64,000 nucleotides of DNA, taken from NCBI RefSeq assembly GCF_011075055.1, contig NC_058138.1, forward strand, positions 20,186,928 to 20,250,927. The letters run 5' to 3'. Both the position numbers and the translations under genes were made by a program. Under the pieces are notes generated by a model. The model was given only the letters and a program-made list of their open reading frames with translations, was not told the DNA's origin and ran no database searches. Source of the DNA: Mangifera indica. Taxonomy: Eukaryota; Streptophyta; Magnoliopsida; Sapindales; Anacardiaceae. How positions within the stretch are numbered: the first letter of the stretch is position 1; the number at the start of each line of letters is the position of its first letter. Of the stretch, positions 48,579-59,650 are shown piece after piece.

Positions 48579-49142
48579 TGTGGAATATGGCTTAAAAACG
48601 TATTAAGGAGAGTTTGGTCATTGTAGGACTTATTAGGGTTATTAATGTCATTTTGTACATTGAGGGCAGTATGGTCTTATACTGAAATGTAACCCTAACT
48701 ATATTAAGGTGAGCGCTCATTTGATTGATGTGAGTCGGCTCCCTGGTTTGCTCTGCTCTGGTTTGCGATTAGGGTTTGCTGTTCTGGTTCTCTGATTTAG
48801 TTGAGCCGAAGGAGAAATCTCCTTGTTTTCTCTGATTGTGTATTTGTCTTGAGTCTGGTAGAAGGCTTGTTAGGAGGCATTATCTTGCGGTGTATTGATA
48901 TCGTGAGAGGTTCATCGGAGGGTATTCTATAAGCTGTAATCGCTTGTGTTCTATAGTGGATTCGACTAGAGACTTGTCTCTGCCTTGGATGTAGGGTTTC
49001 AAATCGAAACCCGAACCAAGTATTTCTTGTGTTCTTTGTTCCTGTTCTTGTTGATTTCGTATTCTGGATTGTTCTGTTTGGTTACTTGGTAATCTGAATA
49101 ATCTAAAAGAATATTCTTAACAAATCCTAATTAGTTCTAACA
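48579..49142 (+). repeat. 5' LTR of copia element
   Basis: It begins TGTGGAATATGG and ends TTCTAACA. It should contain the element promoter. The GC-richer middle (GAGCGCTCATTTG, GTGAGTCGGCTCC) may carry regulatory sites, but no TATA box can be fixed with confidence. Confidence 0.96.
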
Positions 49143-49144
49143 AG

Positions 49145-49157
49145 TGGTATCAGAGCC
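49145..49157 (+). promoter_or_regulatory. Primer binding site (initiator tRNA-Met)
   Basis: TGGTATCAGAGCC two bases after the 5' LTR is the standard plant copia minus-strand primer site, complementary to initiator methionine tRNA. Confidence 0.95.
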
Positions 49158-49297
49158 AGTTAGGGTTTTATGTTGTGAATGATCTGGTGATCGATTTCTG
49201 GTGATATCTTTGAATTTTTGCTTTAATATAATCTTTCTGATATTACTAATCTTGCTTCTTGCCTAAAGATTGTAAAGTAAATTGTTAGACAGGAAGA

Positions 49298-52200
49298 ATG
49301 GGTTCAACCAGAATCGATGTCGATAAATTTGATGGCAAAGGCGATTTCAACATGTGGAAAAAGAAGATGTATGCGGTACTGGTGCATCAGAAATGTGCGA
49401 AGGCATTGGGAAAACCATCTGAGTTCCCGGAAGGTATGACTGATGTTGAAATAGCTGAGGTAATGGAAACAGCCTATAGTCTATTAATTTTGCATCTGTC
49501 TGATAATGTGTTGCGGAAAATTGATGATGCTGATACTGCTGCAAAAATATGGTTAAAACTTGAATCCCTATATATGACTAAATCATTGATAAACAAAATA
49601 TATTTGAAAGAACAGTTGTTTGGTTTCAAAATGGACCCCTCTAAGTCTTTAGATGATAATCTTGATGAGTTTCACAGAATTGTTATTGATCTGAACAGTA
49701 TTGATGAAAAAATATCAGATGAAAATCAGGCAATAATAATTTTGAATGCTTTACCTGAATCTTTTAGGGATGTTAAGGCTGCTATTAAATATGGGAGGGA
49801 TTCCTTGTCATTGGATGAAGTCCTAGGAGCCCTAAGGTCTAAAGACTTAGAAATAAAATTTGAGAGGAAATCCATTGGGGAGGGTCTTCAGATTAGGGGC
49901 AGACAAGAAAAGAGGAATAATGCTATTAACAAGAAGACATCTAGGTCAAAATCTAGATTTAAGAAAACTTGCTGGTTATGTCATAAGGAGGGTCACTTCA
50001 AAAGAAATTGTCCAGAGAAAAAGAAGGTCCTTTCTAATAAAACTGAAAATCTAGAACTAGCAAATTTTCTTGAGGGGTATGAAAGTGCAGAAGTGTTAGT
50101 TCTTTCTGAAATAGGGTTAGATGAAGAGTGGGTAATGGACTCAGGTTGTACTTTTCATATGACTCCTAAGAAAGAATGGCTTACTGATTTAAAATACATA
50201 AATGGTGGGAAAGTTTTGATGGGGAATGATGACTCCTGTGATGTGACTGCTATTGGTAATGTCAAATTCCAAATGTTTGATGGTTCTATAAAAACTCTTG
50301 AAAATGTCAGGCTAGTGCCTAAGTTAAGAAGAAATCTGATTTCTCTTGGTTCACTTGATTTGAATGGTTTTTCATATAAATCTGAAAAAGGAGTTTTAAA
50401 AATCATGAAAGGTTCCTTAGTTGTAATGAAAGGAAAATTATCAAATGGGTTATATATATTAGATGGTAGTGTGGTGTCTGATAATATGCATTCTGCTCAT
50501 GATAATTTTGATGAAACAATCTTGTGGCATAAAAGACTTGGGCATATTAGTATGGCAGGCTTAAATGAATTGTGTAAACAAAAACTTATTGATCAAAATA
50601 AGCTTTCTGATTTGAAGTTCTGTGAAAACTGTGTGCTTGGTAAATCTCATAAGTTAAAGTTTTCTACTGCCACATGTAGATCAAATGATATACTTGAGTA
50701 TGTGCATTCTGATTTGTGGGGTTCTCCTCATGTTCCTGATTCATTATCTCATGCACACTACTTTATGACACTCATTGATGATTACTCTAGGAGAGTATGG
50801 GTTTATTTCCTAAAACAAAAGGATGAGGCTTTTGAGTGCTTTAAAGACTGGAAAAATCTAGTTGAAAATCAAACTAACAAGAAAATTAAAGTGCTTAGAA
50901 CTGACAATGGCCTTGAATATTGCAACAAACTTTTTTATGATTTTTGTAAGAAACATGGAATTCTTAGGCACAGAACATGTAGTGAAACACCACAGCAAAA
51001 TGGCCTGGCTGAGAGAATGAATAGGACTATCCTAAATAAGGTTAGGTGCATTCTAGCTGATTCTGGATTAGACAAGAAATTTTGGGCTGAAGCTGTGGCA
51101 ACTGCCTGCTATCTAATAAATAGGTCACCATCATCAGCAGTTGGGTTTAAGACTCCAATTGAAATGTGGTCAAAAAGACCACCTTCCTTACATCACTTGA
51201 AACCTTTTGGATGCCTTGCCTATGTGCATGTTAGTCAAGGTAAGCTGAACCCAAGAGCTTTAAAAGCTGTCTTTCTAGGCTATCCCACAGGCACTAAGGG
51301 CTATAAACTATGGCTGTTAGAAGAACATAAGTGTGTTGTGAGTAGAAATGTTACTTTTAATGAATTAAAATTCTACAAAGATCTTTTCTCTTCAGAAAGG
51401 AAAACTGGGCAGGTTCAGTTTGAGGTGGAGACACCTGTGTCTAGACATCATAGTGCTATAGAGTCTGCATCTCAGTCTATAGAGTCTGGTGAGGGACCTG
51501 ATTTGGGTTTGGATTCAATTCGTACTTCAAAGTACGAAATCTCAGACTTGAATCAGCAACTCTCACCTCAAAGTCAAGTTCAGTGTCCTCATAGCCCAGG
51601 AGAACAAAATCTCTCTAACTATAAATTAGCTAGAGATAGGCCAAGAAGAGAAATAAGACCACCCTCTAGATATGCTCATGCTGATCTCATCTCTTATGCT
51701 TTTCAAATTGGAGACTTGATTGAGATGAGTGAACCCTTGAATTACACCCAAGCCTGTGAAAGTAAATATAGCTCAGATTGGTTAAGAGCAATGGAAAGTG
51801 AGATAGAATCTCTGAAAAGGAATAACACCTGGACTCTGGTTGATAGACCTCTGAAGAAAAAGGTAATTGGATGTAAGTGGGTCTTTAAAAGGAAGCCAGG
51901 TATTCCAGGAGTAGAACAGCCAAGATTTAAAGCAAGGGTAGTGGCAAAAGGCTTCTCACAAAGAGAAGGGATAGACTACCATGAAGTATTTTCCCCTGTT
52001 GTGAAGCATACCTCTATAAGACTCATATTATCTGCTGTTGTGTTATTTGATATGGAACTGGAACAGATGGATGTTACAACAACATTCCTGCATGGAAATT
52101 TGGAAGAACAAATTCTGATGGAGCAACCTGAAGGCTTTGTAAAACCTGGAGCTGAAAACAAAGTCTGCCTGCTTCACAAATCTCTGTATGGGCTAAAGCA

Positions 52201-53302
52201 GTCTCCTAGACAATGGTACAAGAGGTTTGATGAGTTTGTTCTGTCTATTGGTTTTTTAAGATGCAATTATGACCATTGTGTGTATTATTTAAAGTCTGAT
52301 GCTGGATGCTATGTTTACTTGCTTTTATATGTTGATGATATGCTTCTAGCTTCCAAAGATATGTCTGCTTTGATAACCTTGAAACAAATGCTGAAAAGTG
52401 AATTTGTTATGAAAGACTTAGGGTCAGCAAAAAGAATATTAGGTATGGATATTGAAAGAGATAGAACAAAAAGATCTTTATTTTTATCACAAATAGGATA
52501 CATTAAAAGGATTTTAAGCATATATAATATGTCTGAATCTAAGCCTGTTAGTATTCCTATGGGTGCTCATTTTAGATTAAAATCTACTGTCAGCCTATCT
52601 ACTATTGAATCTGAATTCATGAATAAAATACCCTATTCAAATGCAGTAGGTAGCTTGATGTATGCAATGATTGGTTCAAGACCTGATATTGCCTATGCTA
52701 TTAGCTTAGTAAGTAGATTCATGAGCAATCCTTGCAAAGATCATTGGTATGCTGTAAAATGGTTAATGAAATATCTCAAAGGTACTGCAGACCTTGGGTT
52801 ATTGTTCACATCTGATCCTACTAACAGTTTACTTGTAAAAGGATTTTGTGATTCAGATTTTGCAGCTGATTTGGATAAAAGAAGATCTTTAACTGGCTAT
52901 ATTTTCACCTATGGTGGAAATATTGTGAGCTCGAAATGCAATTTGCAGTCTATTGTGGCTTTATCCACCACTGAAGCAGAGTATATTGCCTTGACAGAAG
53001 CTGTGAAGGAGGCTATGTGGCTGAAGGGAATCACATCTGAACTGGGTTTGAGTTCAGATATTCCTGTGATTTACAGTGATTCACAGAGTGCCATTCATCT
53101 TTCTAAAAACAGTGCATATCATGAGAGGACTAAGCATATTGATGTGAGACTTCATTTCATCAGAGATGTGCTGTCCAGCAAGCAAATATTGATTGAGAAA
53201 ATCATGACTAGTGTGAATCCAGCAGATATTTTGACTAAAGCAGTTCCTGTGAGCAAGTTCAAGGAAGCCTTGAACTCTCTAAATATATGTCAAAAGCTAT
53301 GA
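49298..53302 (+). CDS. Copia Gag-Pol polyprotein (1334 aa, open)
   Basis: One uninterrupted frame in the copia domain order. Gag is at about 1-220, then the zinc knuckle C225-C228-H233-C238. Aspartic protease active site DSG is at 281-283. The integrase zinc finger (H411, H416, C442, C445) precedes the catalytic triad D472, D536, E572 (D-35-E spacing kept, TPQQNGLAERMNR around the Glu). Reverse transcriptase has YVDD at 1011-1014 and RNase H has LSTTEAEY at 1222-1229. One oddity: the usual copia motif MDVKTAFLHG reads MDVTTTFLHG (about 924-933), which may affect activity. ATG choice: the first Met opens a typical copia Gag N-terminus (DKFDGKGDFNMWKKKM). The plant copia lineage cannot be fixed without a tree. 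Confidence 0.97.
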   Translation: MGSTRIDVDKFDGKGDFNMWKKKMYAVLVHQKCAKALGKPSEFPEGMTDVEIAEVMETAYSLLILHLSDNVLRKIDDADTAAKIWLKLESLYMTKSLINKIYLKEQLFGFKMDPSKSLDDNLDEFHRIVIDLNSIDEKISDENQAIIILNALPESFRDVKAAIKYGRDSLSLDEVLGALRSKDLEIKFERKSIGEGLQIRGRQEKRNNAINKKTSRSKSRFKKTCWLCHKEGHFKRNCPEKKKVLSNKTENLELANFLEGYESAEVLVLSEIGLDEEWVMDSGCTFHMTPKKEWLTDLKYINGGKVLMGNDDSCDVTAIGNVKFQMFDGSIKTLENVRLVPKLRRNLISLGSLDLNGFSYKSEKGVLKIMKGSLVVMKGKLSNGLYILDGSVVSDNMHSAHDNFDETILWHKRLGHISMAGLNELCKQKLIDQNKLSDLKFCENCVLGKSHKLKFSTATCRSNDILEYVHSDLWGSPHVPDSLSHAHYFMTLIDDYSRRVWVYFLKQKDEAFECFKDWKNLVENQTNKKIKVLRTDNGLEYCNKLFYDFCKKHGILRHRTCSETPQQNGLAERMNRTILNKVRCILADSGLDKKFWAEAVATACYLINRSPSSAVGFKTPIEMWSKRPPSLHHLKPFGCLAYVHVSQGKLNPRALKAVFLGYPTGTKGYKLWLLEEHKCVVSRNVTFNELKFYKDLFSSERKTGQVQFEVETPVSRHHSAIESASQSIESGEGPDLGLDSIRTSKYEISDLNQQLSPQSQVQCPHSPGEQNLSNYKLARDRPRREIRPPSRYAHADLISYAFQIGDLIEMSEPLNYTQACESKYSSDWLRAMESEIESLKRNNTWTLVDRPLKKKVIGCKWVFKRKPGIPGVEQPRFKARVVAKGFSQREGIDYHEVFSPVVKHTSIRLILSAVVLFDMELEQMDVTTTFLHGNLEEQILMEQPEGFVKPGAENKVCLLHKSLYGLKQSPRQWYKRFDEFVLSIGFLRCNYDHCVYYLKSDAGCYVYLLLYVDDMLLASKDMSALITLKQMLKSEFVMKDLGSAKRILGMDIERDRTKRSLFLSQIGYIKRILSIYNMSESKPVSIPMGAHFRLKSTVSLSTIESEFMNKIPYSNAVGSLMYAMIGSRPDIAYAISLVSRFMSNPCKDHWYAVKWLMKYLKGTADLGLLFTSDPTNSLLVKGFCDSDFAADLDKRRSLTGYIFTYGGNIVSSKCNLQSIVALSTTEAEYIALTEAVKEAMWLKGITSELGLSSDIPVIYSDSQSAIHLSKNSAYHERTKHIDVRLHFIRDVLSSKQILIEKIMTSVNPADILTKAVPVSKFKEALNSLNICQKL

Positions 53303-53359
53303 CAGAAATAAAACTGCAGAGAAGGTTTTCTAGTGGAATGCATTTCATCTCCAAATTTA

Positions 53360-53375
53360 AGCCAAGGTGGAGTTA
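53360..53375 (+). promoter_or_regulatory. Polypurine tract
   Basis: AGCCAAGGTGGAGTTA directly before the 3' LTR matches the CCAAGGTGGAG tract used by many plant copia elements to prime plus-strand synthesis. Confidence 0.85.
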
Positions 53376-53939
53376 TGTGGAATATGGCTTAAAAACGTAT
53401 TAAGGAGAGTTTGGTCATTGTAGGACTTATTAGGGTTATTAATGTCATTTTGTACATTGAGGGCAGTATGGTCTTATACTGAAATGTAACCCTAACTATA
53501 TTAAGGTGAGCGCTCATTTGATTGATGTGAGTCGGCTCCCTGGTTTGCTCTGCTCTGGTTTGCGATTAGGGTTTGCTGTTCTGGTTCTCTGATTTAGTTG
53601 AGCCGAAGGAGAAATCTCCTTGTTTTCTCTGATTGTGTATTTGTCTTGAGTCTGGTAGAAGGCTTGTTAGGAGGCATTATCTTGCGGTGTATTGATATCG
53701 TGAGAGGTTCATCGGAGGGTATTCTGTAAGCTGTAATCGCTTGTGTTCTATAGTGGATTCGACTAGAGACTTGTCTCTGCCTTGGATGTAGGGTTTCAAA
53801 TCGAAACCCGAACCAAGTATTTCTTGTGTTCTTTGTTCCTGTTCTTGTTGATTTCGTATTCTGGATTGTTCTGTTTGGTTACTTGGTAATCTGAATAATC
53901 TAAAAGAATATTCTTAACAAATCCTAATTAGTTCTAACA
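53376..53939 (+). repeat. 3' LTR of copia element
   Basis: Same length and, by eye, all but one base the same as the 5' LTR. It points toward the ABCB gene, so a promoter in it would read directly into the ABCB 5' region. Confidence 0.96.
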
Positions 53940-53944
53940 GTTTA

Positions 53945-54009
53945 TTTATATTCTTTTGATTTTTTTTTTTGTTAATTTAACAAAGAAAGTATAGATTGCT
54001 GTAAGTAAC
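53945..54009 (+). promoter_or_regulatory. Remaining ABCB 5' flank between LTR and ATG
   Basis: Only about 65 bp of host sequence remain here. The T-rich stretch CTTTTGATTTTTTTTTTG followed by several AG dinucleotides before the ATG could be the 3' end of an intron in the 5' UTR. If so, the retrotransposon sits in that intron rather than in the promoter. Confidence 0.35.
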
Positions 54010-57000
54010 ATGGTTAACGAGGACGGTTTCGATGGAGAAATAATCACTGAGCAGGCTGCAGTGTCAACAAGTCTCTCCCAAGTGGTAGATTCTCAGGAAG
54101 CTACAGAAAGGGATGACAACCAACAAGATTTGGAGAAAAGAAAGGAGAAAGAAGACAGCAGCAATAAACTGCCATATTACAAGCTCTACTCTTTTGCCAA
54201 CTTCTCGGATTTTTTGCTAATTTTTGTGGGCATAATTGGTGCCATAGGGAATGGGATGAGCATGCCGCTCATGACCCTACTCTTTGGAAATTTAGTAAAT
54301 GCATATGGAGAAAATGAAGACACCAAAAAAGTGGTTAATGAGGTTTCAAAGGTATATTTTAAAATTTTTGTTTATCTTTTATGCAATAAAATTAGATACA
54401 TCATAACTGATGGATTTGTTATATTCAGGTGTCTCTGGATTTTGTATTCTTAGCTATTGCAGCTGGTGCTCTAGGTTTTCTGCGTAAGTATATCAGGCTT
54501 ATTCCTGAGACAAAGTATGGATAGATTAACTAAGATATCTATGTTTTTTTATATGCTAGAGATGACTTGTTGGATTGTCACCGGAGAACGCCAAGCAGCA
54601 CGAATAAGAAGGTTATACTTAAAAACCATGTTGAGACAAGATGTTGGCTTCTTTGACACGGAAAGTCATGGAGAGATTGTTGAAAGAATGTCAGGTGAAG
54701 TTTTACTTATTCAAGATGCCATGGGTGAGAAGGTATTAATTAAGGAGTACAAAAGCCTAACCATTTTCCACTTTTTCCTCTTCTCTTAGGAGTTCAGTTT
54801 TTCCGAATGTATTTTTTAACTCTACTTTTTACTCTTTGTGTAGGTTGGAAAGCTCATAGAGCTAGTTTCAACATACATTTCAGGCTTTGTTATTGCATTT
54901 ATCAAAGAATGGCTTCTCACCTTTGTCCTGTTATCTTCTCTTCTGCCTCTCTTCATCAGTGGGGCTGTCATGAATACTGTAATGGCAAAAATGGCATCCA
55001 GAGGACAAGCTGCTTATTCAGTTGCTGCATCGGTATCTCAGCAGACGATTGGAGCAATTAGAACTGTATAAAATCTCAGCGCGATGGCTAATACTTGCCT
55101 TTCCTTCTTGTCTAGGAATAATTTTGATCCTGATCCTCTTTAACTATGCAGGTTGCATCATTTACTGGGGAGAGGCAAGCTGTAGCTAGATACAATCAGT
55201 CTTTAACCGAGGCATATGAATCTAGTGTGCAAGAAGGTCTGGCCTTTGGGTTGGGTTATGGTTCTATTAGCTTTGTTTCATACACCACTTATGCCTTTGC
55301 TGTATGGTTTGGTGGGAAAATGATACTCGAAAAGGGATATTCTGGAGGAGATGTCATTACTGCACTCTTTGCTATAATGGCTGGAGCCTAGTAAGTTGTG
55401 CTGCCCATTATTTTTATGTAATGTGATATTTGATTGCGAGCCAAAAGCAAAAGTGTGGCATTTTTGTTCACCATGTATATTTTTCAGTTCTACAGGCCAG
55501 GCATATCGATGCTTTAGTGCATTTGGTCCTGGACAAGCTGCAGCATATAGATTGTTTGAGGCAATCAAAAGGAACCCACAGATAGATGCTTATGACACCA
55601 ATGGGGTAAAATTAGATGATATTCGTGGAGACATAGAATTAAAAGATGTTTGTTTTAGTTATCCTGCAAGACCAGATGAGCAAGTGTTGAGTAAATTTTC
55701 CCTCACAATTCCAGCTGGCACAACTGCAGCTTTGGTTGGACAGAGTGGAATTGGGAAATCAACTGTTATCAGTTTAATTGAGAGATTTTATGATCCTCAG
55801 GTTGGTGAAGTTCTTATTGATGGTATTAATCTCAAAGAGTTCCAGCTTAAATGGATCAGGGAGAAGATAGGCCTTGTCAGTCAGGAACCAGTGTTGTTTT
55901 CTTCCACCATTAAAGATAATATAGCCTATGGAAAGGATTCTGCTACTATTCAGGAAATAAGGGCTGCTGCTGAACTAGCAAATGCCACCACATTCATAGA
56001 TAACCTCCCTCAGGTTCTCTGAAACATGCAGAATTACATGTTTTATTTATCAGATGGATGCTCCCAACCAACTTGATGAACCCTGTTTGTTAACTTACTC
56101 TTCTCCTGTGTTTTCTTTTCTAGGGACTGGACACTCTCGTTGGGGAGCATGGAACTCAACTATCAGGGGGGCAAAAGCAGAGAATAGCCATTGCTAGAGC
56201 AATTCTTAAAAACCCCAGAATTCTACTTCTAGACGAAGCCACAAGCGCTCTTGATGTAGAATCTGAGAGAGTTGTGCAAGAGGCACTTGAAAGAGTTATG
56301 ATCAACCGAACTACGGTCATTGTAGCCCATCGCTTGAGTACAATAAGGAATGCTGATATAATTGTTGTTATTCATCAAGGAAAAATTGTTGACAAAGGTA
56401 AAACTTTTCCACCAGAAGTTTCTCGGCACTTACGCATATATTAAAATTCATTGTAAATACATGGAGTTGATGAATGATGAAATTTCCTTATTGTGGATCC
56501 TTGCTGACATAAGCTATTCGGTGATAACTAGTTCTGTATATAGTGGTCATTCCACGACTACAAACACAAATTACAGCTTCTAGTATTTAATCTGATTTAC
56601 TTTTAATCTCAGGTACACACTCTTTGCTAACAAATGATCCTAATGGAGCATATAGCCAGCTTGTTCAGTTGCAAGAAACAAGCGAGGCGTCAAAGGAAAA
56701 CGATTCAAAGGATCGGGATGGGCCTGAAATATTAATGAATACAGGAAGACATTCAAGCCAAGGGATGTCTTTAACCCGATCAATAAGCCAGGGATCATCT
56801 GGAATTGGAAATAGTAGTCATCACTCATTCTCAATTTCATTTCGTATACCAACTGGAATTGATGTCCTGGAATTAGCACCTGTGGACGTGGAACCAATTA
56901 CTTCAACTTCAGAGTTATCCAAATCACCTCCAGAAGTCTCACTTTTACGCCTGGCATACCTAAGCAAGCCAGAGATCCCAGTGTTAGTGCTAGGCACAAT

Positions 57001-59078
57001 TGCTGCAGTAGTCATTGGTCTGCAGTTACCATTTTTTGGCATCCTTCTTTCCGGTGTAATAAAATCTTTCTTTGAGCCAGAGGATGAGCTCCGCAAGCAT
57101 ACAAAATTTTGGGCACTATTGTTCTTCTTTTTAGCCATATCATGTTTAATTGTTTTTCCATTACAGTCATATTTTTTTGCTGTGGCCGGCTCTAAGTTGA
57201 TAAGACGGATCAGATCAATGAATTTTGAGAAGGTGGTTAACATGGAGATAAGCTGGTTTGATGAACCTGACCACTCAAGTGGTGCAATTGGTGCAAGGCT
57301 TTCTGCAGATGCAGCTTCTTTTCGAAGGGTTGTTGGAGATGCACTTGGTTTGCTAGTTCAGAATATTGCAACTATAATTGCTGGTTTGGTGATTGCTTTT
57401 GAAGCAAACTGGGAAATGGCTCTTATTGTTTCTGCGTTGCTGCCCCTGATAGCAGTTAACGGATATATTCAGATGAAATATACTAAAGGTTTCAGTGCTG
57501 ACGCTAAGGTCTGCTCCATAAATCACTAACAGATGATGCATAATATGCTTTTTGCCTATTTCAGTAAAGCTCAACCATTTTCATCAATAATTACAGAAAA
57601 TATACGAGGAAGCCAGTCAAGTGGCAAATGATGCGGTAGGAAGTATTAGAACAGTTGCTTCCTTCTGTGCGGAAGAAAAGGTGTTGGAAGTATATCAGAA
57701 GAAATGTGAAGGCCCTGTCAAGGCATCGATAAAGCAAGGTTTGGCAGCTGGTGTAGCTTTTGGACTATCATTCTGCTTGCTGTTTTTATTCTATGCGGGC
57801 AGTTTTTATTTTGGAGTCCGACTATTTGAGGCCAGAAGAGCAACTTTTCCTGACATTTTTCGTGTAAGTTCTCATTTCTTTCTCACTTGTTCATCAACAT
57901 GACATTCACGGTTCCTATTCCTGTAGTTTGTTATTTAGAGACAAGATGTTTCTTTTCTGAATTTGCAGGTTTTCTATGCTCTCTTTCTGGCAGCAAGTGG
58001 GGTTTCTCAATCAGGCTTCCTTGCACCTGACGCTAGTAAGGCAATGGTTGCTGTTGCTTCTGTTTTTGCAATTCTTGACAGGAAATCAAAAATAGACTCA
58101 AGTGATGAGTCCGGAACAACAATAGAAAGTGTTAAAGGGGACATTGAGTTCCGGCACATCAGTTTTACTTATCCTACAAGACCAGATATCAAAATATTAA
58201 AAGATCTCAGCTTGGCTATTCATTCCGGCAAGGTAACTGGATGTTACTATCATGTTCTATTCACCCCATTAATTGCCATGTTCAAGCTTTTAAATTGCAT
58301 TCCAGAAACTAACTATACAAATTCATATATGATTTCTATCAGACTGTTGCTCTGGTCGGGGAAAGTGGGAGTGGGAAATCAACTGTAATCTCATTGTTGC
58401 AAAGATTCTATGACCCTGATTCTGGTCAAATTACATTGGATGGAATTGAAATCCAAAATCTACAACTGAAGTGGTTCAGGCAACAGATGGGATTGGTGAG
58501 TCAGGAGCCTGTGTTATTTAATGATACTATCCGAGCAAACATAGCATATGGCAAGGAAGGAATTGCAGCAGAAGCAGAAATTTTAGCTGCAGCAGAACTG
58601 GCAAATGCCCATAGCTTCATTAGCAGCTTAAAACAGGTTATAGTCTTACTTGTTGTGATATGATAAAATAAAAATGACTTGAATGGATTACATTTTGAAG
58701 ATTTGCGGTATTTGATAAGTGCAGGGTTATGATACAATGGTAGGTGAGAAAGGTATCCAATTATCCGGTGGACAGAAGCAAAGAATTGCAATTGGAAGAG
58801 CAATAGTGAAGGATCCTAAAATATTACTTCTGGATGAAGCAACAAGTGCTCTTGATGTAGAATCCGAAAGAGTGGTTCAAGAAGCATTGGATCGAGTTAT
58901 GGTCAACAGAACTACCATAACAATAGCTCATAGATTATCAACAATTAAAGGTGTTGATTTAATTGCTGTGGTTAAGAATGGGATGATTGCTGAGAAAGGA
59001 AACCACGAAACTTTGATAAATATGAAGAATGGTATTTATGCTTCATTGGTGGCCTTACACACAAATGCTACGGCCTAA
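54010..59078 (+). CDS. ABCB: ABCB-type (P-glycoprotein/MDR) ABC transporter, 12 exons, 1301 aa
   Basis: Full-size ABCB exporters sit mostly in the plasma membrane; plant members move auxin and other hydrophobic compounds. Exons: 54010-54351, 54429-54483, 54560-54732, 54844-55065, 55152-55390, 55488-56013, 56124-56397, 56613-57508, 57597-57863, 57969-58232, 58343-58636, 58725-59078. They sum to 3906 nt, with phases consistent and no stop. Layout is TMD1-NBD1-TMD2-NBD2. NBD1: Walker [10 protein letters not shown] 428-436, signature LSGGQ 532-536, Walker B ILLLD to Asp556. NBD2: Walker [10 protein letters not shown] 1092-1100, LSGGQ 1197-1201, Walker B Asp1221. An acidic N-terminus and a linker with [14 protein letters not shown] phosphorylatable sequence are typical. 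The NBD1 Walker A has Ile where Ser is usual. A 0.07-kb gap separates the ATG from the copia 3' LTR. Confidence 0.95.
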
Positions 59079-59650
59079 TAAGCTCAGGATCAAAATAGAA
59101 ATGCAGTGAAAGCTTTCAATACTCATTTATCAATTACTGTTTTTTCCTTTTACAGTGTTCTTATCCTTGAATGAAAATCACGTATTTAATAATATAGATA
59201 TAGTGTATATATATTAGGGTGATTACTTGAAGCTTCTAACACTCAACTGTTAGATATTTGTCAGCTTTAACATTAATAAGTCAATGAACTTTTTACGCTC
59301 TTACATGGGAGATCACTGCATATGAACACGTCTATTGTTATTAAAAAAAAAAAAACTAATCATCTGTCACTGTCAAGAAACTTTTTACACTCTATGGGTT
59401 CTTTGGTATTTTAAGAGATTTTTAAGGATTGTTTGTAATTCCAAATAATGCAAGAATCCTTTTTAACAACTGAGGCACTTCCAAAGAATTCCCATTTCCC
59501 TCAAATTCAAGTGTGTAAAAGAAAGTCATATAAAAGGCCTGATAATCTAAGCTTTCCTGGGTCGAACGGAATAGTATAGGCTCGGCCCATATAAACAAAG
59601 CATTAAATCTAGTTCGTAAGAACACGTTATTGGCAGCTTCTCTCTTGCAA
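59079..59650. other. ABCB 3' flank and upstream of next gene
   Basis: ABCB 3' UTR (AATAAT and GAATGAAAATCA signals near 59168-59200) followed by 5' flank of the next plus-strand gene. An A-run lies at 59343-59354. No other gene. Confidence 0.5.

Larger units (their letters stand above)
48579..53939 (+). mobile_element. Complete Ty1/copia LTR retrotransposon, very recent insertion
   Basis: 5361 bp: LTRs at 48579-49142 and 53376-53939 (564 bp each, TG...CA ends), primer binding site, one polyprotein frame and a polypurine tract. The 5-bp target duplication GTTTA lies at 48574-48578 and 53940-53944. By eye the LTRs differ at one position (CTATAAG against CTGTAAG near 48928 / 53726). It has the same orientation as the ABCB gene that begins 71 bp after its 3' end. 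All parts needed for autonomous movement appear present. Confidence 0.97.
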
